Source: Massilia sp. UBA2604
GTDB taxonomy: Bacteria > Pseudomonadota > Gammaproteobacteria > Burkholderiales > Burkholderiaceae_D
Length of the DNA: 41,527 bases
Reading direction: 5' to 3'
Assembly (NCBI GenBank): GCA_002339265.1
Contig: DDKG01000298.1
Location: 7,271 to 48,797, forward strand
Shown here: piece after piece, positions 17,141 through 25,585 of the stretch
Position numbering within the stretch: the stretch's first letter is position 1
Layout: each line of letters begins with the position of its first letter
Notes under the pieces: model-generated
The model's input: the letters and a program-made list of their open reading frames with translations, nothing else
Database searches by the model: none
What the model was told of the DNA's origin: nothing
Translations under genes and position numbers: made by a program

Positions 17141-17184
17141 GGTGGAATCGGGAAGCGAAGTGGAGGGTGAAAGAGCTGGCCGCC

Positions 17185-17190
17185 ATTATA
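17185..17190 (-). promoter_or_regulatory. TATAAT -10 element of the M29-like gene
   Basis: The minus strand reads TATAAT here, 45 bases upstream of ATG 17140. No good TTGACA lies 17 bases upstream. The sequence GGAACTTT at 17203-17210 (minus) recalls an extracytoplasmic-function sigma -35. The rest of 17141-17400 must hold the plus-strand promoter for the tubulin-like operon, which I could not pin down. Confidence 0.4.
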
Positions 17191-17400
17191 CGTACGTCCG
17201 CCGAAAGTTCCCCGCCGGGGGATGCGATGAGTTCGATTATTGATGCGTCCGGGATCGCGCGACGCTACCTCGTGAACGGCGCGCCGCGCGGCAGTTCCCG
17301 GAGCTATCATTTGAGCAATAGCAAAGACAAGGGATCGGCCTGTGGGTCGTGTTTCAGCTAATCCGTTTTGGTAAATCATTTGGCAGAGCGAAAGGCAGCA

Positions 17401-18891
17401 ATGGCGTATCGATGGGAAACGCCTGCCAGCATCTGGCAGGAAGACGAGGCAAGCGGCGAATTCGCCCTGCTCGCCAGCGAGGGCCTGGGCCCGGTAGACT
17501 GGCAGGGCCGCGCGCGCCAGCGCCTGCCCGACGTCGCCCACGTGCTCGGCGCCTCGCTGCCCCTCGATTGCCGTTGTTCGCCGATCTATCCCGAAGGTTT
17601 CGCCTATTGCCCGCGCTGCGGGCGTCCGCTGCTGCGCCTGGGCGGCGCGCCGGCGCGTGCGCGTGGCTGGTGGGGACCCGGGGGCGACGACGCACTGCCG
17701 CGCCACGTGCCGCATGGCTTGCCGGTCACCTCAACGCCGCTCGGCGACAGCCTCGAGGAACGGCCGGCCGCGCCGACGCCGGGCCGCTGCGACCTGACCA
17801 TGCCGGCGCCGCCCAATGCCTGTTCGGTGTTCGCTGCATCCGGTTTCGGCTTTCCCGGCGAACGGCTGCTGGCGCTGGCCCACACCCGCGGGGTACTGCA
17901 GTACTGGGATCCGTTGGGCGGCAGCTGGCACGTGCTGACGCCCGAAGCGGGCGCCGCCAGCCTGGTGTTCACCGCGTCCAGCCACGCCTGGATACCTGCG
18001 CTCGACCCGCGCCGCGGCGAGGCCGGCATCGTGCCGGGCCTGGACGGTTTGCAACGGCTCTGGATCGACCCGGTCAGCGAAACCTACCGCACCGAGAGCG
18101 TGCTGGCCGCGCCGATAGCTGCGGCGCCCGGCCTGATGCGGCGCCACCTGGCCTGTCTCGCCAGCGGCGCGGATGGCGTGCGCCTGTGGAGCCTGCGCCT
18201 CGACCTCGACGACGTGCAGGAATATGCATGTCCCGATGCGCCGGCAGCCGGCTGGAGCCGTCCGCTCGGCTACGACGGCCGCCTGTTCTGGCTGCACGCG
18301 CAGGGCCAGCTCACCTGGCGTCCCGGCGAGGCGCCGCAATTCACGCCCTGGCCGCTGCACTGGGAGCCGCGCCTGGAATTCGGCGGGCCGACGCAAAGCC
18401 GCGACGGCCGCCTGTGGCAGATCGGACACGATGGCCAGGGGTATTCCTATCTCGAACTCGGCGCCGGCATCGACCACCTGCCGGCGCGCATGGCGATCGA
18501 CGGCGCGCGCCTGGGCTTCGCCAACTTCCTGTTCCGGCGCGGGCATCCGGTGCTGGACGAGCCATGGTCGAACGAGCACGTCGAAGACCCGCACCACGAC
18601 GATACCCTGGTGCTGCCGCTGCTGCGCAGCTTTAACAATAATCGCAGCCAGCCGAGCGGCCTGGTGCTGCGCTTCCACAAGGCCAACTTCCGTGCCGAAG
18701 AAGCTTTGAGTGACCGTGTAATCCCCCGTGCCACCGTGGAATGGATCGGGCGCCGCAACGTGATCCTGGACGAGATCGCGCGCCTTGCGCGTCCGCTCGA
18801 CTGCGTGCCGATCGTGGCGGGCGGCTGCCTGTGGCTGCACCACCCGGACTGGAACCAGATGCGCGGCTGGCGCCTGGACGAGTCGCTGTGA
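17401..18891 (+). CDS. Zinc-ribbon protein of the tubulin-like operon, function unknown
   Basis: A 496-residue soluble protein with no signal peptide. Near the N-terminus C57-x-C59 and C70-x-x-C73 (FAYCPRCGRPLL) form a likely zinc ribbon. The remainder is rich in Trp, Gly and Asp with recurring strand-turn units (GRLFWLHAQGQLTW, GRLWQIGHDGQGYSYLE), suggesting a beta-propeller-like domain, but I could not identify a named family. ATG 17401 is preferred over the in-frame upstream codon at 17368 because AAAGG lies just before it. It is the first gene of a five-gene unit; its stop overlaps the next gene's GTG. I infer an adaptor or sensor role from context only. Confidence 0.75.
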   Translation: MAYRWETPASIWQEDEASGEFALLASEGLGPVDWQGRARQRLPDVAHVLGASLPLDCRCSPIYPEGFAYCPRCGRPLLRLGGAPARARGWWGPGGDDALPRHVPHGLPVTSTPLGDSLEERPAAPTPGRCDLTMPAPPNACSVFAASGFGFPGERLLALAHTRGVLQYWDPLGGSWHVLTPEAGAASLVFTASSHAWIPALDPRRGEAGIVPGLDGLQRLWIDPVSETYRTESVLAAPIAAAPGLMRRHLACLASGADGVRLWSLRLDLDDVQEYACPDAPAAGWSRPLGYDGRLFWLHAQGQLTWRPGEAPQFTPWPLHWEPRLEFGGPTQSRDGRLWQIGHDGQGYSYLELGAGIDHLPARMAIDGARLGFANFLFRRGHPVLDEPWSNEHVEDPHHDDTLVLPLLRSFNNNRSQPSGLVLRFHKANFRAEEALSDRVIPRATVEWIGRRNVILDEIARLARPLDCVPIVAGGCLWLHHPDWNQMRGWRLDESL

Positions 18892-20402
18892 TCAAGACGA
18901 TGATGAAGGCAATCGCCCATTCTCTGGCAGCGGCCGTGCTGGCCGGCGTGGCGTTGTCGGCACAAGCCGCTTCACAGCCCATCCCCCATGTGTTTTTGGT
19001 GCAGAACTCCGGTTGGATGGAGCCTTTCTACAGCGATCCCAAGTCGCCCTTCAAGCCGCTGGTGGCGGCGCTGGCGGGCAGCGTGGTGGCGCCGGGCGAG
19101 GCGGTGGTGCTGGCGAGTTTCAACCAGTCGCTGCCCGGCGCGCCGTCGCCGAAGGCGCTGCTGTCGTTCAAGGCGGGAGAGGAACCGGTGCGCGCGCGCG
19201 TGGCGCAGGCCATCGCCAGCCTGGACACCGCGCGTAAGCCAGGCGGCGCCGCGCTGGCCGACACCGACCTCGGAGAGGCGGTGCGCGCCGCAACCGGGCA
19301 GGTCCTGAAAGGCCAGCCGGGCATCGTCTGGCTGGTGACCAATAACCGCAACAGCCCGAACAACGACCAGGCCACGGCCACCCGCAACCGCGAATTCTAT
19401 GCGCTGATCCACGGCGGCGACGCGATCGCCAAGGCGCTGGCCTTCCCGCTGCGCATGCCGGTGCAAGGAAGGCACTACAGCGCGAACGGCCTGATGGTGT
19501 ATGCCTTCGCGGTCGGCGCGCAAGGCGCGGCGGCGCTCGATGCGCTGCTGGCTTCCGGTCGCATCGCCCGGGTGATCACCGAGCCGCCGGCGCGCCTCAA
19601 ACCGCTCGACCGCGACACCGTGCGGCTGGCGCCGCGCCGCGTCGTCAATGCGCCCGGCGTCTCGTTCGCGTCGGATGCGAGCGGCGTGCTGCGTGCCGAC
19701 GTCGCTCCCGACGCGCGCACGCCGCAGGCGCGTATCGAGTGGAACCTGGAGAACACGATGTATCCGTACACGATCGGCTCCGCCACCCTGAGCGCGCGCT
19801 CGACCCTGGCCGGAGAAAGCCGTCCGATCGCACTCGATACCCAGCGCGTGCGCGAACTCGCGCCTGGCCAGCCGGCGCCGCTGGGTTCCAGCATGGCGCT
19901 GCCGGTGGCGCAGATTCCCGACAAATGGTCGCTGGCCGCGCTCAAGTCGGCCGGCTCGGCCTACGTGCTGCCGGGCCGGATCGAGCTGCACCTGGCCGAC
20001 CAGAAGCTGGCGCTGTCGCAGGCCTTCCGCCAGCGCATGGCAGCGCTGTTCCCGGGCGACCCGCTGCCGGACATCTTCATTCCGCCGGCGCGGGTGCAGG
20101 CGTCGACGGCGGTGCTGCCGGTGGAGGTGCGCGTCCATTACGGCATGGGGCCGTTGCTGGCGCTGGTCGGGGCCTTGCTGGCGCTATTGGCGCTGCTCGC
20201 GGCCGGCGCCTGGGCCTGGGCGCGGCCGCGCAAGGTCCAGGTGACCGTGGACGAGGAGATGCGCACCATGCGCGGCCGCGCCGGCACTACGCAGGCGATC
20301 CATGACCGCCATGGCGAGCAGGTCGCGCAACTGAAAACAACGCTGTTCGGCCATCGCTTGCTCGATGTGCGCGAAGGCGCGCAAGTGCGGCTTGGCCGCT
20401 GA
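18888..20402 (+). CDS. Exported single-pass membrane protein with degenerate vWA-like domain
   Basis: A 504-residue protein. The signal peptide ends near ALSAQAASQ. The domain starts PHVFLVQNSGWMEPFY, which resembles the first strand and metal site (DxSxS) of von Willebrand A domains but has lost the leading aspartate (Q-N-S-G-W). TDLGEAV could be the second metal loop, and WLVTNNRN takes the place of the third. A beta-rich middle follows, then one hydrophobic helix (about residues 425-450, MGPLLALVGALLALLALLAAG) and a basic cytoplasmic tail of about 55 residues. The GTG at 18888 overlaps the previous stop (GTGA), implying coupling; ATG 18900 or 18903 are alternatives. It could link the periplasm to the cytosolic tubulin-like protein. 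Confidence 0.7.
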   Translation: MIKTMMKAIAHSLAAAVLAGVALSAQAASQPIPHVFLVQNSGWMEPFYSDPKSPFKPLVAALAGSVVAPGEAVVLASFNQSLPGAPSPKALLSFKAGEEPVRARVAQAIASLDTARKPGGAALADTDLGEAVRAATGQVLKGQPGIVWLVTNNRNSPNNDQATATRNREFYALIHGGDAIAKALAFPLRMPVQGRHYSANGLMVYAFAVGAQGAAALDALLASGRIARVITEPPARLKPLDRDTVRLAPRRVVNAPGVSFASDASGVLRADVAPDARTPQARIEWNLENTMYPYTIGSATLSARSTLAGESRPIALDTQRVRELAPGQPAPLGSSMALPVAQIPDKWSLAALKSAGSAYVLPGRIELHLADQKLALSQAFRQRMAALFPGDPLPDIFIPPARVQASTAVLPVEVRVHYGMGPLLALVGALLALLALLAAGAWAWARPRKVQVTVDEEMRTMRGRAGTTQAIHDRHGEQVAQLKTTLFGHRLLDVREGAQVRLGR

Positions 20403-20421
20403 AGACAAGAAAGGAAGACCC

Positions 20422-20892
20422 ATGCAGGCAACCCAGCCACCCATCGAGCGACCAAGCGATGCCCCGTCGCCCGCCGATCCCGGCTTCAAACTGCCGGAGG
20501 AATCGGCCTCGCCGCAAGACTCGTTGCCGCAGATCTTGCCGGATACCGCGACCCGGCAGGTCGAGGTGATGCCGGTCGACCCGCACACCCTGCCGGTCGC
20601 GGATACCTCGGACCGCGACCTGGCGATCGGCGGCATCGTGTTCCTGATCCTGATCAGCGTCTACTTCTTCGTGCGCGGCGCCTACGTCCATCATTTGGTG
20701 CGCAAGCGTGTGGCGCCTTCCTCGGCCGGCAATGCGGGCTGGCTGCTGTTCGTCGGCCTCGGCTTCCTGTCGGCGGCGGCGGTGCTGGCGATTATCAACG
20801 CCAGCCGCTTCCTGACCTTTGCCGTCACCGGTCCGCTGGTGGTGGTGGGCCTGGTGGCGCTGGCCGCCTCGCTGTTCATCGGCCGTCGATAA
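20422..20892 (+). CDS. Small three-helix membrane protein of the tubulin-like operon
   Basis: A 156-residue protein. Residues 1-65 are a hydrophilic, proline- and acid-rich N-terminal region. Three hydrophobic helices follow (about 68-90, 107-128, 132-154), separated by a short basic loop (HHLVRKRVAPS). No catalytic motif is visible and I know no family name. ATG 20422 has an AAGGAAG ribosome site; an upstream in-frame codon at 20365 lies inside the previous gene. It sits 19 bases after one gene and 18 before the tubulin-like gene. A membrane anchor for the filament is a plausible but unproven role. Confidence 0.72.
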   Translation: MQATQPPIERPSDAPSPADPGFKLPEESASPQDSLPQILPDTATRQVEVMPVDPHTLPVADTSDRDLAIGGIVFLILISVYFFVRGAYVHHLVRKRVAPSSAGNAGWLLFVGLGFLSAAAVLAIINASRFLTFAVTGPLVVVGLVALAASLFIGRR

Positions 20893-20910
20893 AGAGGGAG
20901 TCCCCACGCC

Positions 20911-23900
20911 ATGGCAGAATTCCCGAACCCCTCCAGCATCAACACCCGCCCGGCTGAATTGAAAGTCGACCTGCGGCCGACCCTGTTCATCGGCGCCGGC
21001 GGCACCGGCATGGAAGTCATGATGCGCATCCGGCGCCGCATCCTGTCGGCGGTCTGGAACCGGCGACATCCAACGCGGGTCGAATCGATCGCCGACTTCC
21101 CGGTGGCGCGATTCCTGCACTTCGATCTCGACAACAATGCCGTCATCGACGAGGGCAAGTCGCAGCGCACCGATCCCTGGTACGAACTGGTGCGCCTGAG
21201 CGACGAAGAGCGCCTGGTCGAACCGCTCGACCTGCCGCAATACCACGAGTCCGACGACAGCCTGGCGCGCTTTCCGCTGATCGAAAGCTGGATGCCGCTG
21301 CGGCCCAAGAAACTGCGTTCGCTCGGCATCGATCCGTCCAAAGGCGCGGGCCAGATCCGCGCGCTGGCGCGCCTCTACCTGTTCGACAAGTATCCGAAGC
21401 TGCGCGGGCGCATCAAGGGCGCGCTGAATTACCTGAGCAGCAATGCCGGCATCGAGCGCAAGGAAAATTACCAGCGCCTCGGGCTGCAGGTCGACACCTC
21501 CAAGTTCCGCATCGTCGTCATCGCCTCCGCCGCCGGCGGCACCGGCGCCGGCAGCGTGCTCGATCTGGGCTGGCTGTCGAAGGCCATCGCGCGCCAGGAA
21601 GTGTCCGACAGCCAGGTCGACCTGGTGCTGTTGATGCCGTCCGGTTTCGCCAAGGCCAACAAGGAGCGCACCGAGGCCAATGCCTACGCCACCCTGATGG
21701 AACTCGAGACGGCGATGCGCGACATGAACGCCAATGTCGCGTGGATGGACCCGGACAGCATTGCGGGCCGCGGCGCGCCGTTCGACGACGTGTATTTCAT
21801 CGACACCGCGAATCTCGCCAACAAGGCCACGCTCGACGTCAAGGACGTCTACCAGATGGTGGCCGACACCCTGTTCGAGGATTTCGCATCGGCCGATTTC
21901 GCCAACCGCAAGCGCTCGGTGGCGGTCAACCAGCAGCAGCACAAGCTGGGGCCGTACAACCCGCGCGTGCCCGAGGCGCGCTTCGGCGACATGCGGCTGT
22001 CGTACTCGAAGGTGTATTCGAGCTTCGGCCAGTCGGTGCTCGACACCCAGCAAAGCCTGCATGAAGACATCCGCGCCTATGAACTGGCGGCGCTGATGGT
22101 GAAGGCCTTCTTCGGCCTGGCGGGAACCGATGGTACTGCGGTCAGGCGCGCGGGCGACGCCGAGCGCGACGCCTTCATGCGCGAGCAGATGGAGATGGCC
22201 GAGCGGCCATTCGACGAATTCCCCGACCTGCGCAAGGGCTCCGTCGACGTGACGCCGTTCACCGAATACGCGCTGACGAACGCGCTGCTGCTGGACCGCG
22301 ACGGCCGCTCGCTGCTCGAGCGCGTGGAAAGCCGCGTCCAGCTCGAGATGGACCGCATCATGGCGTCCTACGACATCAAGCTGTGGCGCGAGAAGGTCTC
22401 GGAGCTCTTGCCGCAGCTCGAACGGGACGCGATCCGCGAGGCCGGCGCCACCGCCGAGACCAGCGAGGACCGCATCAAGCGCCATACCGGCGAACTCCTG
22501 AACCGCCTGAAGGGCAGGGTGCGCGAGCGCCTGTACGCCCTGCTCGACGACCGCCGCCAGGGCGGGCTCGAATTCGTGCTGTCGCTGCTGGAACAGGTCA
22601 AGGCGCGCCTGGCGCAGCGCGACCTGGCCCACGCCGATCGCAATGGCCGCCGCTACCGCGACATCCGCGACGCGCTGCGCACGCGCCAGGTCGAGGAATC
22701 GCTGAACAACCTGGGCCAGGCCGCCGGCCGCCTGTTCGGCAAGGAGCCGCAGGCACGCGAAGTCATGGGCCACCTCAAGCGCGACCTGGCCGATTACCTG
22801 CGCTTCCACTTGCTGGCGGTGGCGGCCGGCCAGTCGATCGAGGTGATGCGCTCCTTGTCCGGCTGGCTGGGCGATCCGCAATCGACCGATGATCAGGGCC
22901 ACGCGCAGTGGAGCGGCATCGCCGGCGAATTCCAGGACGGCCGGCGCGCCGTGCAGGCGATGCTGGCGGCGGTGGACCAGCGCATTGGCCAGCTGCGCGC
23001 CGACGCGCGCCAGGAACATGCGACCATGATCAAGCTCGGCTTCGATACGACGCCGGCGAAGGTAGCGCTCACCGGCGACACCAGTATCTGGAGCGAGGAA
23101 GTGCTGCTGGAGTTCGGTGGCTCGGCGCGCCTGTTCCCGCAGCTGGGCGACGAGCGCCTGCGGGCTGAGCTCTTGTTGAAACTGTTCCGCCGCGCGCAGC
23201 TGCAACTGTCGAGCCAGGGGCTGGACCAGCAGGAGCCGGCCGATCCGCTGCTCGAACGGCTGTCGGGCCTGTCGCCGCAGGAACGCCAGCGCATCTTCGC
23301 CGAATGGATACGCAGCGCGATGCCGTGGGTGAACGCGCGCTTCTCGGCCGAGTTCACGCCGAACGCCGACCAGTTCAAGTGCTTCATCGGCGTGGGCGAT
23401 TCCGTGTCCTGGCGGCGGATGGAAGCCGAGATCCGCGCCGCCGTGCCGACCGGTTACTTCCACGGCGAGCTGGTCTCGATCGTCAACACCGGCGTGAGCG
23501 GCAGGGCGGTGTGCTATATCGAGCTGTCCGGCTATCCGATGACGGTGCTGCGCGGCCTGCCGACCTGGCGCGCCTCGTACCAGATCGAGAACCCGAAGAT
23601 TCCGACCCACCTGCATTTCGACGCCACGCGCTTCCGTCATCCGATCTCGCCGTCGATGGACGAGCTGGGACGGCTGGCCGACGATTATGAATGGTATCTG
23701 CAGGCGATCGCGCTGGGCGTCATCCGGCGCAAGCGCGAGCTGGGCGACCGCGAGGCGGCATTCCAGCCGCGCGGCCAATACCTGTTCGAGGTCGAAGCGG
23801 GTTCCGGCGAATGGCTCCAGGTCGGCAACGAGTTCGCGATCCGCTCCAACGGCCTGCCGCCCTACTATCGCGAGGGGATCATCGCGGCCGTCCAGGCGCG

Positions 23901-24561
23901 GCTGGCCAATCTTGGTCCGCAGCGGCTGGCGCTGCTGGCGGCGCTGATGCGCTACTACCAGCTGCGCGTGTATGAGCCGCGGCTCGAAGTCGACGAGACC
24001 GGCGCCCAGCTGCCGTCGCCCTCGCTGCCGAACATCACCGCGCGGCGCCTGTACGACGGTTGGATACGGCGCGCGCAGGCGGCCGATCCCGGCCTGCAAG
24101 CGGCGCGCATCGAAGCCCTGCTGGGCCAGGTCGAACGCTGGACCGAGTCCGTTCCCGGCTCGAGCCAGGACGCCTACAGCTGGGAAGTCGAGCGCGCGGT
24201 CGACAAGCGCGTGATCCTGCCCGCGCTGCTGACGGACGAAGACGCGTCGGCGCAGGCACTCGCGCCACCGTCGGCCCACGTGGCGCCGCCGCCGTTGCCA
24301 ACGACGTCGCCGCGTTTCAAGCTCTTCCTCGGCGGCGCCCAGCGGGGGCCGTTCACGGTCGACGAGATCGCGCAGCAGGCCGCGCGCGGCGAGATCGACC
24401 ACGCCACCCGCGCCTGGGACATGCGCTGGCATCCGAAGATCGGCAAGTGGAGCACGGTGGGCGAGCTGCCTGAATTGGCAACTGCGTTGGCAGCGGCTTT
24501 GGGCGGAACGCGGGATGAGGGAATTCCCGATCCCGACGACGGCGTGCCGGACCCGGACTAG
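20911..24561 (+). CDS. Large tubulin/FtsZ-superfamily protein (Tubulin_2 type) with C-terminal GYF_2-like domain
   Basis: A 1216-residue cytoplasmic protein. The N-terminal part is a tubulin-like GTPase fold: loop T1 FIGAGGTG (about residues 27-33), HFDLDNN (70-76) where the second loop is expected, and the tubulin signature AGGTGAGS at 208-215 after a hydrophobic strand (RIVVIAS). LMPSGF (241-246), ERTEANAYA and DDVYFIDTAN follow as in Tubulin_2 proteins. Residues about 400-1120 are mostly helical with no domain I can name. Residues 1136-1190 (FLGGAQRGPFTVDEI, ending KWSTVGELPEL) match GYF_2. The tail is acidic (DPDDGVPDPD). It is three times the length of FtsZ and lacks an FtsZ C-terminal peptide, so it is not the division protein. 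GTP binding and polymerisation are inferred from family. AGAGGGAG precedes ATG 20911. Confidence 0.85.
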   Translation: MAEFPNPSSINTRPAELKVDLRPTLFIGAGGTGMEVMMRIRRRILSAVWNRRHPTRVESIADFPVARFLHFDLDNNAVIDEGKSQRTDPWYELVRLSDEERLVEPLDLPQYHESDDSLARFPLIESWMPLRPKKLRSLGIDPSKGAGQIRALARLYLFDKYPKLRGRIKGALNYLSSNAGIERKENYQRLGLQVDTSKFRIVVIASAAGGTGAGSVLDLGWLSKAIARQEVSDSQVDLVLLMPSGFAKANKERTEANAYATLMELETAMRDMNANVAWMDPDSIAGRGAPFDDVYFIDTANLANKATLDVKDVYQMVADTLFEDFASADFANRKRSVAVNQQQHKLGPYNPRVPEARFGDMRLSYSKVYSSFGQSVLDTQQSLHEDIRAYELAALMVKAFFGLAGTDGTAVRRAGDAERDAFMREQMEMAERPFDEFPDLRKGSVDVTPFTEYALTNALLLDRDGRSLLERVESRVQLEMDRIMASYDIKLWREKVSELLPQLERDAIREAGATAETSEDRIKRHTGELLNRLKGRVRERLYALLDDRRQGGLEFVLSLLEQVKARLAQRDLAHADRNGRRYRDIRDALRTRQVEESLNNLGQAAGRLFGKEPQAREVMGHLKRDLADYLRFHLLAVAAGQSIEVMRSLSGWLGDPQSTDDQGHAQWSGIAGEFQDGRRAVQAMLAAVDQRIGQLRADARQEHATMIKLGFDTTPAKVALTGDTSIWSEEVLLEFGGSARLFPQLGDERLRAELLLKLFRRAQLQLSSQGLDQQEPADPLLERLSGLSPQERQRIFAEWIRSAMPWVNARFSAEFTPNADQFKCFIGVGDSVSWRRMEAEIRAAVPTGYFHGELVSIVNTGVSGRAVCYIELSGYPMTVLRGLPTWRASYQIENPKIPTHLHFDATRFRHPISPSMDELGRLADDYEWYLQAIALGVIRRKRELGDREAAFQPRGQYLFEVEAGSGEWLQVGNEFAIRSNGLPPYYREGIIAAVQARLANLGPQRLALLAALMRYYQLRVYEPRLEVDETGAQLPSPSLPNITARRLYDGWIRRAQAADPGLQAARIEALLGQVERWTESVPGSSQDAYSWEVERAVDKRVILPALLTDEDASAQALAPPSAHVAPPPLPTTSPRFKLFLGGAQRGPFTVDEIAQQAARGEIDHATRAWDMRWHPKIGKWSTVGELPELATALAAALGGTRDEGIPDPDDGVPDPD

Positions 24562-24569
24562 GGAGCAAT

Positions 24570-25187
24570 ATGAAGCAGGCCCAGTCCCTCCACCGTTGCG
24601 TGAACGTCGGCTGCGGCCGCGCCTTTCCGCGCCGGGTCGATTTCTGCCCGTGGTGCGGCGCGGCGCAGCAGCCGGCTGCTGCTGCACCGCTCGGGCAGCC
24701 GGCGCCAAGCCTGGCGAAACGCCCGGAGGCCGCTGTTGCGCCGCCAGCGCCTGTCACAGCGCCCGCAGCGGCTCCGCGGCCGGCGCCATCACCACCACCG
24801 CCACCACTACCGCCGCCAAGGCCGCCTGCGCCACCCGCAGCGCCACCCATCCGCCCGAGCGCCCCGCCCCGGCCGGCCGCACCGGCGCGCAAGCCGATCC
24901 GCCTGCGCTGGTGGCTGATCGCGCTCGGCCTGCTGTGGCTGGCCTGGATGCTGACCAAGCCGACGGCGGCGCGCATCGAGCGCCGCATGGCGACGGCGAT
25001 CGCACTGGCAAAGGAATGCAAGCCGCAGGAGGCGCAGGACGAGTTGATCGCGCTGCGCAGGACGCGCGCGAGCGAAGCGCAGCTGCGCAAGGTGCAGGAT
25101 GCGCTCAATACCGCAGCCGCCGCCTGCACGCGCGAGGAGCGGCGCCGGCGCAGCCATCCGCTGGCCGATCCGAAGCGCGGCGGCTGA
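24570..25187 (+). CDS. Zinc-ribbon, proline-rich, single-helix membrane protein
   Basis: A 205-residue protein. It has an N-terminal zinc ribbon with C10, C15, C26 and C29 (HRCVNVGCGRAF, FCPWCG), an 80-residue Pro/Ala linker that includes an uninterrupted proline run, one transmembrane helix (about residues 110-130, LRWWLIALGLLWLAWML), and a C-terminal helical domain of about 70 residues with a cysteine pair. There is no signal peptide; the basic residues before the helix put the zinc ribbon in the cytosol and the C-terminus outside. The start codon is eight bases after the tubulin-like gene's stop, with AGGGAGC before it. The proline-rich stretch could be the ligand of the GYF_2-like domain in the preceding protein. 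Confidence 0.75.
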   Translation: MKQAQSLHRCVNVGCGRAFPRRVDFCPWCGAAQQPAAAAPLGQPAPSLAKRPEAAVAPPAPVTAPAAAPRPAPSPPPPPLPPPRPPAPPAAPPIRPSAPPRPAAPARKPIRLRWWLIALGLLWLAWMLTKPTAARIERRMATAIALAKECKPQEAQDELIALRRTRASEAQLRKVQDALNTAAAACTREERRRRSHPLADPKRGG

Positions 25188-25261
25188 CCCCTGTAAGGAC
25201 ATCCACGCCGGATGGGCCGGTGTATCATTCTGAGCGTTGAGAAAACCGCAAGGAGTAGGGA

Positions 25262-25585
25262 ATGAAAGCAACCATGATCAAGGCGCTGCTGGTGCCGGTG
25301 GTGCTCATGGCGCTGGCCGGCTGCAGCCGCGACGAGGATGGCGCCGGCCCGGCGGAGCGCATCGGCAAGGCGCTGGACGAGGCCAGCGCCAAGGTGACCG
25401 ATTCGGTGCAGGACGAACTGGCCCGTGTCGACGACGCAGTCGACGAAGCCCGCGACAAGGTCAAGGACGCGACCGAGGAAGCCAGCCGCGGCCTGGAGCG
25501 GGCATCCGAGGAAGTCGGCAAGTCGGTCGAACGCGCCGGCGAGAAGATGCAGGAAAAGGCCGAAGAGATCAAGGAAGACGACTGA
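25262..25585 (+). CDS. Small helical lipoprotein
   Basis: A 107-residue protein with a lipoprotein signal: basic start, hydrophobic core, and lipobox LAGC with the modified cysteine near residue 21. The rest is one long, highly charged amphipathic helix with loose 11-residue repeats (KALDEASAKV, DELARVDDAV, DKVKDATEEA, RASEEVGKSV), resembling the apolipoprotein/late-embryogenesis type. AAGGAGTAGGG gives a strong ribosome site, and a TATCAT -10 element lies at 25223-25228, so it probably has its own promoter although it follows the tubulin-like operon by 74 bases. Its 3' end overlaps the convergent kinase gene by 17 bases. The function is unknown; stress protection of the envelope is a guess. 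Confidence 0.8.
   Translation: MKATMIKALLVPVVLMALAGCSRDEDGAGPAERIGKALDEASAKVTDSVQDELARVDDAVDEARDKVKDATEEASRGLERASEEVGKSVERAGEKMQEKAEEIKEDD

Noticed and set aside
20911..24561. Calling the tubulin-like gene ftsZ
   Set aside because: Length is about three times that of FtsZ, the C-terminal peptide is absent, and the neighbours are not division genes.
20287..24708. A 1473-codon open frame on the minus strand
   Set aside because: It lies antisense to the tubulin-like gene, is rich in Arg, His, Gln and Ala as expected from the complement of GC-biased codons, and shows no family motif.
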